Shown here in pieces: positions 35,958-43,074 of a stretch of 64,000 bases of DNA (position 1 is the stretch's first letter; each line of letters starts with the position of its first letter). Below the pieces are notes generated by a model, which saw only the letters and a list, made by a program, of their open reading frames with translations, ran no database searches and was not told the DNA's origin. The DNA comes from Actinomycetes bacterium (GTDB lineage: Bacteria; Actinomycetota; Thermoleophilia; Solirubrobacterales; 70-9). The position numbers and the translations under genes were made by a program. The DNA is taken from NCBI GenBank assembly GCA_016861045.1, contig BOKP01000001.1, forward strand, positions 1,057,529 through 1,121,528. The letters are read 5' to 3'.

Positions 35958-35998
35958 TGGGGCATTCCGCGGCCGCATACGGTGCTGAAAATGCCCCA
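35958..35998 (+). repeat. 41-bp palindromic repeat, copy 2
   Basis: Identical to copy 1 except one base in the core (G to C after CCGCATA). It starts exactly 62 bp after copy 1, leaving a 21-bp spacer (35937-35957). Confidence 0.9.
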
Positions 35999-36035
35999 CG
36001 TCGGAGAGGGCGGGCGGGAGGGCAAGTAGCGTCAG

Positions 36036-36041
36036 TAGGCT
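36036..36041 (+). promoter_or_regulatory. -10 TAGGCT, 9 nt before the YidC-like start
   Basis: TAGGCT 9 nt before GTG 36051 and 37 bp after repeat copy 2. Confidence 0.5.
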
Positions 36042-36050
36042 TTCTCGCCG

Positions 36051-36893
36051 GTGCCGGTCGCTGCCAACATCCTGCAGCCGCTCAACGACGTCGAGGAATG
36101 GGTGCTCGAGGCGCTGCATGGCGCGGGGCTGACCTGGGGGCTTGCGATCGTCGGGCTGACCCTGCTGACGCGGGTGCTGATGCTGCCGCTGGTCGTCCGC
36201 CAGTTCCGCTCGCAGCGGGAGCTGAAGCTGCACATGCCGGAGCTGAGGAGGATCCGAGAGGAGCACGGGGGCGATCGGGAGAGGCTGCAGCGGGAGATGG
36301 CCGCCTACTACCGCGAGCACGGGATCAACCCGCTCGCCTCGATCGGCCCGCTGCTCCTTCAGGTGCCGATCTTCATCTCGCTCTACATGCTGCTGCGGCA
36401 CGACGCCGCCGACGGGCTCTTCGGCGGCTCCGGATTCCTCTTGATCCCCGACCTGACGGCGAAGCCGACCGGCGCCGTGCTGGTCGCGATGCTCCTGGTC
36501 TACGTCTGCTCGCAGCTCGTCTCGAGCGCGATCGCGACCCGGACGATGCAGGGCAGCCATCGGGGCATCGCGATGGGGCTGCCGCTGCTCTTCGCGACCG
36601 TGATCGCCCGCTTCCCCGCCGGGCTCGCGATCTACTCGATCACGACGAGCCTCTGGAGCCTCGGCCAGCAGATCACCTTCTGGCGCCTGGCGCCGGCGAT
36701 CCCGGCGGGTGCGCCGGCACTTCTCGCCGAGGCCGAGGATGTGCTCGACGCCGGCGCGGGCTCGAAGCTCGAGGCCGCGGGCGATTTGGGGGGCGGCGGA
36801 GGCGCGGCGGCGCCGGCCCGCGCGCGGCCCGTGCACCCGCGTTCGAAGAAGAAGAAGAAGAAGGGCCGCCGCCGCCGGATCCGGCGGTCCTAG
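36051..36893 (+). CDS. YidC/Oxa1-family membrane protein insertase paralogue
   Basis: 280 residues, five helices of the YidC core: first helix WGLAIVGLTLLTRVLMLPLV with the conserved Arg of the hydrophilic groove, a cytoplasmic helical hairpin (ELKLHMPELRRIREEHGGD), then INPLASIGPLLLQVPIFISLY, FLLIPDL, LVAMLLVYVCSQLVSSAI and FPAGLAIYSITTSLWSLGQQ. The tail ends KKKKKKGRRRRIRR, a ribosome-binding type C-terminus. It lacks a lipobox, so it is not the usual Gram-positive SpoIIIJ lipoprotein. The main yidC, normally near rpmH/rnpA, is not in this window. Confidence 0.92.
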   Translation: MPVAANILQPLNDVEEWVLEALHGAGLTWGLAIVGLTLLTRVLMLPLVVRQFRSQRELKLHMPELRRIREEHGGDRERLQREMAAYYREHGINPLASIGPLLLQVPIFISLYMLLRHDAADGLFGGSGFLLIPDLTAKPTGAVLVAMLLVYVCSQLVSSAIATRTMQGSHRGIAMGLPLLFATVIARFPAGLAIYSITTSLWSLGQQITFWRLAPAIPAGAPALLAEAEDVLDAGAGSKLEAAGDLGGGGGAAAPARARPVHPRSKKKKKKGRRRRIRRS

Positions 36894-36901
36894 CCGCCGC
36901 G

Positions 36902-38116
36902 ATGGCGCTCGCATCGACCTCACCGCTGCGTCGGGCGCTCGCCACCGCGCTCCCCGATCGCCCGTTCACGGTCGAGCTCTGGGACGGCAGCCGGATCGGG
37001 CCGACCGTCGCCGGCGGGCCCGCCTTCCGCGCCCGCTCGCCGCGCGCCGTCGCCCACGTCCTCGGCGCCCCCGGCCAGCTCGGCATCGGTCGCGCCTACG
37101 TGAGCGGCGAGCTCGAGGTCGACGATCTCGAGCTCGTCATCGGCCTTCTCAACGACTGGAAGCCGCCGCCGATCGCGACTGCGGACCGGTTGCGGCTGAT
37201 CGCCGCTGCGCTCGCGGCGAACGGCCTCACCCCGCCGCCGCCGGCGCCGAGGGCCGAGCTGCGGCCACGGGGTACGCGTCGAACGAAGGAGCGCGACGCC
37301 CGCGCCGTCCGCCACCACTACGACCTGCCGCCGGAGTTCTTCGCGCTCTTCCTCGACGAGTCGATGACCTACAGCTGCGCGATCTTCTCGCGCGGCGCCG
37401 GTACGCTCGAGCAGGCGCAGGAGGCGAAGCTCGAGATGGTCTGCACGAAGCTGGCCCTCAGCCCCGGCGAGCGCGTCCTCGACATCGGCTGCGGCTGGGG
37501 GAGCTTCGCGGTCCACGCGGCCTCCCGCCACGGCGTCGACGTCGTCGGCATCACCCTGTCGGAGCCACAGGCCCGCGCCGCCCGCGAGCGCGCCGAGCGC
37601 GCCGGCGTCGGCGAGCGGGTCGAGATCCGCGTCATGGACTACCGCGACCTCGCCGGCGAGCGCTTCGACGCGATCGCGAGCATCGGCATGGTCGAGCACG
37701 TCGGGGGCGAGCGGATCGACCTCTACGCCGAGCGGCTCGCCGCGCTGCTGCCGGCCGGCGGGCGGCTGCTCAACCACGGCATCGCCCGGCTCCGCCACAG
37801 CGATCCCGAGGCGGGGCCGTTCTCGGAGCGCTACGTCTTCCCCGACGGGGAGCCGCTGCAGCTCTCGCGGGTGCTCCTCGCGCTCGAGCGGGCCGGGTTC
37901 GTCACCGAGCACGTCGAGGGCTTCGCCTCCGACTACGCCGAGACCCTGCGGCACTGGGCCGCGCGCCTCGACGAGAGCCTCGAGCGGGCGGTCGAGCTGG
38001 CGGGGCCGGAGCGGGTCCGCGTCTGGCGCCTCTACCTGCGCGCCGCCCGGAACGGGTTCGAGAACGGGTTCACCTCGATCTACCAGGTCAGGTCGCGCCG
38101 GGCGACGGACGGATAG
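36902..38116 (+). CDS. Cyclopropane-fatty-acyl-phospholipid synthase family methyltransferase
   Basis: 404 residues. An N-terminal lipid-binding-type domain (about 1-125), then RHHYDLPPEFFALFLDESMTYSCAIF, the SAM motif LDIGCGWGS, and MVEHVGG. It adds a methylene or methyl group to double bonds of membrane lipids; actinobacterial members also make mycolic-type or 10-methyl branches, so the exact product is open. ATG 36902 is 8 bp after the YidC-like stop. Its stop codon is part of the next gene's -10 hexamer. Confidence 0.88.
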   Translation: MALASTSPLRRALATALPDRPFTVELWDGSRIGPTVAGGPAFRARSPRAVAHVLGAPGQLGIGRAYVSGELEVDDLELVIGLLNDWKPPPIATADRLRLIAAALAANGLTPPPPAPRAELRPRGTRRTKERDARAVRHHYDLPPEFFALFLDESMTYSCAIFSRGAGTLEQAQEAKLEMVCTKLALSPGERVLDIGCGWGSFAVHAASRHGVDVVGITLSEPQARAARERAERAGVGERVEIRVMDYRDLAGERFDAIASIGMVEHVGGERIDLYAERLAALLPAGGRLLNHGIARLRHSDPEAGPFSERYVFPDGEPLQLSRVLLALERAGFVTEHVEGFASDYAETLRHWAARLDESLERAVELAGPERVRVWRLYLRAARNGFENGFTSIYQVRSRRATDG

Positions 38117-38119
38117 CGT
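38114..38119 (+). promoter_or_regulatory. -10 TAGCGT, 7 nt before the SDR start
   Basis: The TAG is also the stop codon of the upstream methyltransferase gene. Confidence 0.45.
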
Positions 38120-38126
38120 TGCGGCG

Positions 38127-38984
38127 ATGAGCAGCGACCGGACCCTCGCCGGCAGGACCCTGCTGGTCAGCGGCGGCAGCCGCGGGATCGGCCTCGCGGT
38201 CGCCCTGCGGGCGGCTCGCGACGGCGCCAACGTCGCGCTGATCGCCAAGACCGACCAGCCACACCCGAAGCTCGAGGGCACTATCCACACCGCGGCGGCG
38301 GCGATCGAGGAGGCCGGCGGCGAGGCGCTGGCGATCGTCGGCGACATCCGCGAGACCGACCGCGTCGAAGCGGCGGTGGCGGCGACCGTCGAGCGCTTCG
38401 GCGGGATCGACGCCTGCGTCAACAACGCGAGCGCGATCGCGCTGCTCGGCACCGAGCAGCTCGAGATGAAGCGCTACGACCTGATGCAGGACATCAACGC
38501 CCGCGGGACCTTCCTGCTCTCGAAGCTCTGCATCCCGCACCTGAGGCGGGCCGACAACCCCCATGTCCTGACGCTCTCGCCCCCGCTCAGCCTCGAGCCG
38601 CGCTGGGCGAAGGACCACGTCGGCTACACGATCGCCAAGTACGGGATGAGCCTCTGCACGCTCGGGATGGCGGCGGAGTTCTCGGGCGACGGGATCGCTT
38701 TCAACTCGCTCTGGCCGCGGGCGATCGTCGCCACCGCGGCGGTCCAGAACCTGCTCGGCGGCGACGCCGCGATGGCGCGCTCGCGGACGCCCGAGGTGAT
38801 GGCCGACGCCGCCCACGCGATCCTCACCCGGCCGAGCCACGGGTGCACCGGCAACTTCTTCCTCGCCGAGGACGTGCTGGTCGAGGAAGGGGCCACCGAC
38901 CTCGGGCGCTACCTGGCCGTCCCCGGCGCCGAGCCCGCCGTCGACCTCTATGTCGACGAGGTCGATCCGCCCGGGATCGGCTGA
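38127..38984 (+). CDS. SDR-family oxidoreductase, HSDL2-like
   Basis: 285 residues. Rossmann motif SGGSRGIG near residue 16, NNAS, the catalytic Ser position in LTLSPPLSL, and YTIAKYG for Tyr/Lys. The insertion DQPHPKLEGTIHTAAAAIEEAGG after the third strand is characteristic of the HSDL2 / atypical short-chain dehydrogenases. NAD(P)-dependent; the substrate, perhaps a fatty acyl or steroid-like ketone, is unknown. Confidence 0.88.
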   Translation: MSSDRTLAGRTLLVSGGSRGIGLAVALRAARDGANVALIAKTDQPHPKLEGTIHTAAAAIEEAGGEALAIVGDIRETDRVEAAVAATVERFGGIDACVNNASAIALLGTEQLEMKRYDLMQDINARGTFLLSKLCIPHLRRADNPHVLTLSPPLSLEPRWAKDHVGYTIAKYGMSLCTLGMAAEFSGDGIAFNSLWPRAIVATAAVQNLLGGDAAMARSRTPEVMADAAHAILTRPSHGCTGNFFLAEDVLVEEGATDLGRYLAVPGAEPAVDLYVDEVDPPGIG

Positions 38985-39067
38985 GCGGGGCGACCCCGAC
39001 CCTCGCCCGGACCGGGTGATCGCGATCGCCGCCGGCGCCTGTAGGGTGCCGCCGCGAGGATCGTCGG

Positions 39068-40666
39068 ATGTCGAACGCGAGCAGCGACGGGGGAGGGGCG
39101 AAGCCGGAGCGCGCCGGCGCCGTGCTCGGCGTCCTGATCCTCGTCGCCGCCGTCGCCAACCTCAACCTCTCGGTCGCCAACGTCGCCCTGCCCGACATCG
39201 GCAAGGCGTTCGACGCGAGCCAGACCGAGCTCAACCTCGTCGCGGTCGGCTATTCGCTCGGCCTTGCCGCCTCGGTCCTCTACCTCGGCGCGGTCGGCGA
39301 CCACTACGGGCGCAAGCTGATGGTCGTCCTCGGGATGGCGATCACGATCCCGGCGTCGCTGCTCGCCGGGCTCGCGCCCTCGGTCGAGGTCCTGTTCGGC
39401 GCCCGCGTCCTCGGCGGCCTCGCCGCCGGGATGGCCTTCCCGACGACGCTGGCGTTGATCACCGCACTCTGGTCGGGGGCCGAGCGGACGAAGGCGATCG
39501 CGCTCTGGTCGGCGATCGGCGGTGCGCTCTCGGCGCTCGGCCCGATGATCTCGGGGGCGCTGCTCCAGCACTTCGACTGGGGCTCTTCCTTCCTCGTCAC
39601 GCTGCCGCTCGCCGTGATCGCGCTGCTCGCGGCGCTGCGGTTGATCCCCGCCCACGTCAACGAGACCTCCGATCCGGTCGACAACCTCGGCGGGATGCTC
39701 TCGATCCTGATGGTCGCAGCGCTCGTCCTCGGGATCAACTTCGCGGCCGTACCCGGCGAGGGGGCGCTCGTGATCGGCCTGCTCGCGGTGGCGCTGGCGG
39801 CGATCGCCGGGTTCGTGATCCGCCAGCGCCGCGCCGCCAACCCGCTCTACGACCTCCACGTCGCCGCGCGGCCCACGTTCTGGGTGGCGGCCGTCGCCGG
39901 GATCATCGTCTTCGGCTCGCTGATGGCCGCCGCATTCATCGGCCAGCAGTTCCTCCAGAACGTGCTCGAGTACTCGACCTTCGAGGCCGGCGTCTCGATC
40001 CTCCCCGCGGCGGCGCTGATGATCGTGGTCGCGCCGCGGTCGGCCGGGCTCGTCGAGGCGCGAGGCGCCCGCTTCACGCTCCTGCTCGGCTACGCCTTCA
40101 TCCTCGCAGGGTTCCTGACGATGCTGCTGGTCTGGGGCGAGTCGAGCCCGTACTGGCACATCGGCCTCGCCTACGGCCTCGTCGGGATCGGGATCGGCTT
40201 CGCCGGCACCCCGGCCTCGCACTCGCTGACCGGCTCGGTGCCCGTCGACCGCGCCGGGATGGCCTCGGCGACCGCCGACCTCCAGCGCGACCTCGGCGGG
40301 GCGATCATGCAGTCGATCCTCGGCGCCGTCCTCACCGCCGGCTATGCGGCGTCCGTCTCGAGCCAGATCGCCGCCGCGCCGAACGCCGACAAGGTGACCG
40401 ACGGGACCGAGGCGACCCTGCAGAAGTCGTTCTCGAGCGCCGCCAACCTCGCCGGCCAGTACCCGCAGTACAAGGACCAGATCATCGCCGGCGCCCGCGA
40501 CGCGTTCCTGCAGGGCGACGATTGGGCCTACGTCGCCGGCATCGTCGCGATCCTGACCGGTGCCTTCGTCGTCTTCCGCTTCTTCCCCCGCTACGAGCGC
40601 GAGCGCGAGCTGCTCGCGGGCTACGGGTCCGAGGGGACTGCCGACCGGGCGTCGACGGCAGCTTGA
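39068..40666 (+). CDS. MFS transporter, DHA2-like (14-helix drug/proton antiporter)
   Basis: 532 residues with fourteen predicted helices. Motif A is GDHYGRKLMVVLG between helices 2 and 3; the antiporter motif C region lies in helix 5 (WSAIGGALSALGPMISGAL). FGSLMAAAFIGQQFLQNVLEYSTFEAG is typical of the DHA2 branch. It exports drugs or lipids by proton antiport; the substrate is unknown. A -10 TAGGGT lies about 20 nt upstream of the ATG. A strong hairpin follows the gene at 40707. Confidence 0.9.
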   Translation: MSNASSDGGGAKPERAGAVLGVLILVAAVANLNLSVANVALPDIGKAFDASQTELNLVAVGYSLGLAASVLYLGAVGDHYGRKLMVVLGMAITIPASLLAGLAPSVEVLFGARVLGGLAAGMAFPTTLALITALWSGAERTKAIALWSAIGGALSALGPMISGALLQHFDWGSSFLVTLPLAVIALLAALRLIPAHVNETSDPVDNLGGMLSILMVAALVLGINFAAVPGEGALVIGLLAVALAAIAGFVIRQRRAANPLYDLHVAARPTFWVAAVAGIIVFGSLMAAAFIGQQFLQNVLEYSTFEAGVSILPAAALMIVVAPRSAGLVEARGARFTLLLGYAFILAGFLTMLLVWGESSPYWHIGLAYGLVGIGIGFAGTPASHSLTGSVPVDRAGMASATADLQRDLGGAIMQSILGAVLTAGYAASVSSQIAAAPNADKVTDGTEATLQKSFSSAANLAGQYPQYKDQIIAGARDAFLQGDDWAYVAGIVAILTGAFVVFRFFPRYERERELLAGYGSEGTADRASTAA

Positions 40667-40706
40667 GACCGGCTCGCTACGGCGCGGCTCGGCGAAGATC
40701 GTCGAG

Positions 40707-40729
40707 TTGGGGGCGTCATGCGCCCCCAA
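40707..40729 (+). terminator. Terminator hairpin after the MFS gene
   Basis: TTGGGGGCG and CGCCCCCAA pair perfectly (9 bp) around TCATG, followed by a moderately T-rich stretch (ATCGTCCTTCTT). Confidence 0.6.
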
Positions 40730-40848
40730 ATCGTCCTTCTTGGCGCGCGCGGGCCGTGTGGCCCGCCGCTGCCGCCCCGGACCCCGGGCCAGGCAAGGCG
40801 CATGACGGGGTCACCGATCGCGCCGGGGCGGCGGACCGGCGCCGCCGC

Positions 40849-40854
40849 TAGCCT
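40849..40854 (+). promoter_or_regulatory. -10 TAGCCT, 8 nt before efp start
   Basis: TAGCCT 8 nt upstream of GTG 40863. Confidence 0.5.
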
Positions 40855-40862
40855 ACGCCGCC

Positions 40863-41423
40863 GTGATCTCGACCAACCAGTTCAAGAACGGGACCCATAT
40901 CGAGGTCGACGGCAGGGTCTTCCGGATCATGGAGTTCCAGCACGTGAAGCCCGGCAAGGGCGGGGCGTTCGTGCGCACGAAGCTGCGGCGGGTCGACGAC
41001 GGCTCGGTGATCGACAAGACCTTCCGGGCCGGTGAGAAGTTCCGCCCGGTCCGGACCGAGACCCGCCGCATGCAGTTCCTCTACGACTCCGGCGACGCCC
41101 AGGTCTTCATGGACAGCCAGAGCTACGAGCAGCTCGAGATCCCCGCCGACCTCGATCCCGGCCCGATGCGCTGGGTCCGGCCAAACGACGAGGTCGAGAT
41201 CCTGTTCGTCGACGAGCGCCCGGCCGGCGTCCAGATCCCGAGCGCTGTCGACCTCACGGTCACCGAGACCCAGCCCGGACTGAAGGGCGACACCGCCTCC
41301 GGCGGCGGCTCGAAGCCGGCGACGCTCGAGACCGGGGTGACGATCGAGGTGCCGCTCTTCATCGAGGAGGGCGAGGCGGTCCGCGTCGACACCCGATCCG
41401 GGGAGTACGTGTCGCGCTCGTAG
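40863..41423 (+). CDS. efp: Elongation factor P
   Basis: 186 residues, three OB-like domains. The tip loop of domain I reads KPGKGGAFVRTK, with the Lys that is modified or left bare depending on the lineage. Domain III ends GVTIEVPLFIEEGEAVRVDTRSGEYVSR, the family signature. It relieves ribosome stalling on polyproline; the Pro-rich proteins in this window (for example MltG) would need it. It is followed by nusB as in many Gram-positives. Confidence 0.97.
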   Translation: MISTNQFKNGTHIEVDGRVFRIMEFQHVKPGKGGAFVRTKLRRVDDGSVIDKTFRAGEKFRPVRTETRRMQFLYDSGDAQVFMDSQSYEQLEIPADLDPGPMRWVRPNDEVEILFVDERPAGVQIPSAVDLTVTETQPGLKGDTASGGGSKPATLETGVTIEVPLFIEEGEAVRVDTRSGEYVSRS

Positions 41424-41550
41424 CGGCTCGCCCGCGCCTGCCGTCGAGCCGGCCGGGCTGGGACGGCTCGATGACGAGACCCGGCGGCCCGCCGGCCTCC
41501 CGGCCCTGCTCCTCGGGCCGGCGGAGCGCCGGACCGGCCACCCGGCCCCG

Positions 41551-41556
41551 TAACCT
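41551..41556 (+). promoter_or_regulatory. -10 TAACCT, 7 nt before nusB start
   Basis: TAACCT then CCCCGCC then GTG 41564. Confidence 0.5.
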
Positions 41557-41563
41557 CCCCGCC

Positions 41564-41953
41564 GTGCGCAGATCCGACCAGCGGCGCGATGCCGCCTTCG
41601 CCCTCTATCAGCGTGACGTGACCGGGCGTCCGCTCGACGACCTGCTCGCGGGCGCGAAGCCGTTCACGCGTGAGCTCGCCACCGGTGCCGACGGCGCGCT
41701 CGCGGAGGTCGACGCGGCGATCGCCGCGAACGCCCACGGCTGGTCGCTCGAGCGGATCGCGCCGCTCGAGCGCGGGATCATGCGGGTCGCCGTGTTCGAG
41801 ATCCTCCACCGCGACGAGATCCCGGTCCCGGTCTCGATCGACGAGGCGGTGTCCCTGGCCCGCCGCTACTGCGGGGCTGATGCTCCCGGGTTCGTCAACG
41901 GGGTGCTCGCGGCGGTCGCCCGCGGGGTCGGCGCCGAGGAGGCGCGAGCTTGA
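41564..41953 (+). CDS. nusB: Transcription antitermination factor NusB
   Basis: 129 residues, all-helical NusB fold. RDAAFALYQRDVTG at the N-terminus (typical R..A..LY..), IAPLERGIMRVAVFEIL and VPVSIDEAVSLARRYCG...FVNGVLAAV at the end. It binds boxA of rRNA operons with NusE. GTG 41564 chosen because of the -10 hexamer; the upstream frame is low-complexity. The TTGA overlap couples it to the xseB-like gene. Confidence 0.93.
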   Translation: MRRSDQRRDAAFALYQRDVTGRPLDDLLAGAKPFTRELATGADGALAEVDAAIAANAHGWSLERIAPLERGIMRVAVFEILHRDEIPVPVSIDEAVSLARRYCGADAPGFVNGVLAAVARGVGAEEARA

Positions 41954-42147
41954 GCTCGGGCGGGATCGAGGAGCTGCGGCGGGCGTCGGCGCGGCTCGAG
42001 GCGATCGCAGCCGAGCTCGCCGACGGCGCGACCGCCGACGCCGAGGCCGTCGAGCTCGCCCGGGAGGCGGCGCGGATCGCGGCCGAGGCCGGCAGCGCCG
42101 CGGCGGAGGCCGCCCGGGAGGCGGCCGAGAGCGCCGAGAGCCCCTGA
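41950..42147 (+). CDS. xseB: XseB-like small protein (exonuclease VII small subunit, tentative)
   Basis: 65 residues, two helices. IEELRRASARLEAIAAELADGA followed by a second helix of Glu/Ala repeats resembles the XseB pattern of LE-I--LE-G--L-EA-. It would pack as a coiled subunit of exonuclease VII. The large subunit gene xseA, usually next to it, is absent here, and the second helix is unusually Ala-rich. TTG start within the nusB stop. The position between nusB and ispA supports the assignment more than the sequence does. Confidence 0.6.
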   Translation: MSSGGIEELRRASARLEAIAAELADGATADAEAVELAREAARIAAEAGSAAAEAAREAAESAESP

Positions 42148-42149
42148 GC

Positions 42150-43016
42150 GTGGGCGGGTATCCGGACGATCTCCAGCGCCTGGTCGAGGACCATCTCGGG
42201 CGGCTCACCTACTCGCGCCGGGATGCCACCGCGGGGCTGGAGGAGGCGATGCGGTACTCGCTGCTCGCCGGCGGCAAGCGGATCCGGCCGGTGCTCTGCC
42301 TCGCGACCGGGCGCGCGGTCGGGATCGACCCGCCCGAGCTCCTCGACATCTCCTCGGCGCTGGAGCTGATCCACACCTACTCGCTGATCCATGACGATCT
42401 GCCCTGCATGGACGACGACGACCTCCGCCGCGGCCGCCCGACCTCGCACGTCGCCCACGGCGAGGACGTCGCGATCCTCGCCGGCGACGCGCTGTTCGCG
42501 GAGGCGGTGCGGCTCGCCTGCGTACAGCCGGGGCGGCCCGAGCGGGTGCTCGCCGCGGTTCGCGAGATCACCGCCGCGACCGGCGTCGACGGGATGGTCG
42601 GCGGCCAGTACATCGACGTGACCGGTGAGGAACGGGATCCTGGGGCGCTGCGCCGCCTGCACTCGCTTAAGACCGGACGCCTGATCGCCGCCTGCGTCGG
42701 GGCGGCGCTGGCGATCGCCGGGCTCTCGCCCGAGCGCCAGGCGCCCTACCGGCGCTTCGCGACCGAGCTCGGCCTGTTGTTTCAGATCGTCGACGACATC
42801 CTCGACGTGACCGGAAGCGAGGAGGAGCTGGGCAAGCCGAGCGGCTCCGACGCCCGCCACGGCAAGGTGACCTACGTGAGCCTCCACGGCGTCGACCGCG
42901 CTCGCGAGCTCGCGGCGGAGTCCCACCGCGCCGCGCTCGCCGCGCTCGCCGAAGCGGCCGGGGAGACCGACACCCTGCGCCGGATCGCGGACTTCATCTT
43001 CACCCGCACGTCGTGA
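42150..43016 (+). CDS. ispA: Polyprenyl (geranylgeranyl/farnesyl) diphosphate synthase
   Basis: 288 residues. First Asp-rich motif DDLPCMDDDDLRRG (class with four residues between the aspartates, as in bacterial FPP/GPP synthases), second Asp-rich motif FQIVDDILD, GGKRIRP substrate motif near the N-terminus and GQYIDV. The residues before the first motif (ALELIHTYSLIH) have Tyr at the chain-length position, suggesting a C15 product by analogy. It works downstream of dxs in the same cluster. GTG 42150 starts 3 bp after the xseB-like stop. Confidence 0.93.
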   Translation: MGGYPDDLQRLVEDHLGRLTYSRRDATAGLEEAMRYSLLAGGKRIRPVLCLATGRAVGIDPPELLDISSALELIHTYSLIHDDLPCMDDDDLRRGRPTSHVAHGEDVAILAGDALFAEAVRLACVQPGRPERVLAAVREITAATGVDGMVGGQYIDVTGEERDPGALRRLHSLKTGRLIAACVGAALAIAGLSPERQAPYRRFATELGLLFQIVDDILDVTGSEEELGKPSGSDARHGKVTYVSLHGVDRARELAAESHRAALAALAEAAGETDTLRRIADFIFTRTS

Positions 43017-43074
43017 TCGGCCGCCGGGCCGGCCTTCAGCCCGGTGGATCGAGCGCCCCCGGGAGGGGCAACCT

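Noticed and set aside
35896-35998. Repeat-spacer-repeat pattern as a minimal CRISPR array
   Set aside because: Only two units, 21-bp spacers are too short, the repeat is 41 bp, the same pair recurs elsewhere, and no cas gene is nearby.
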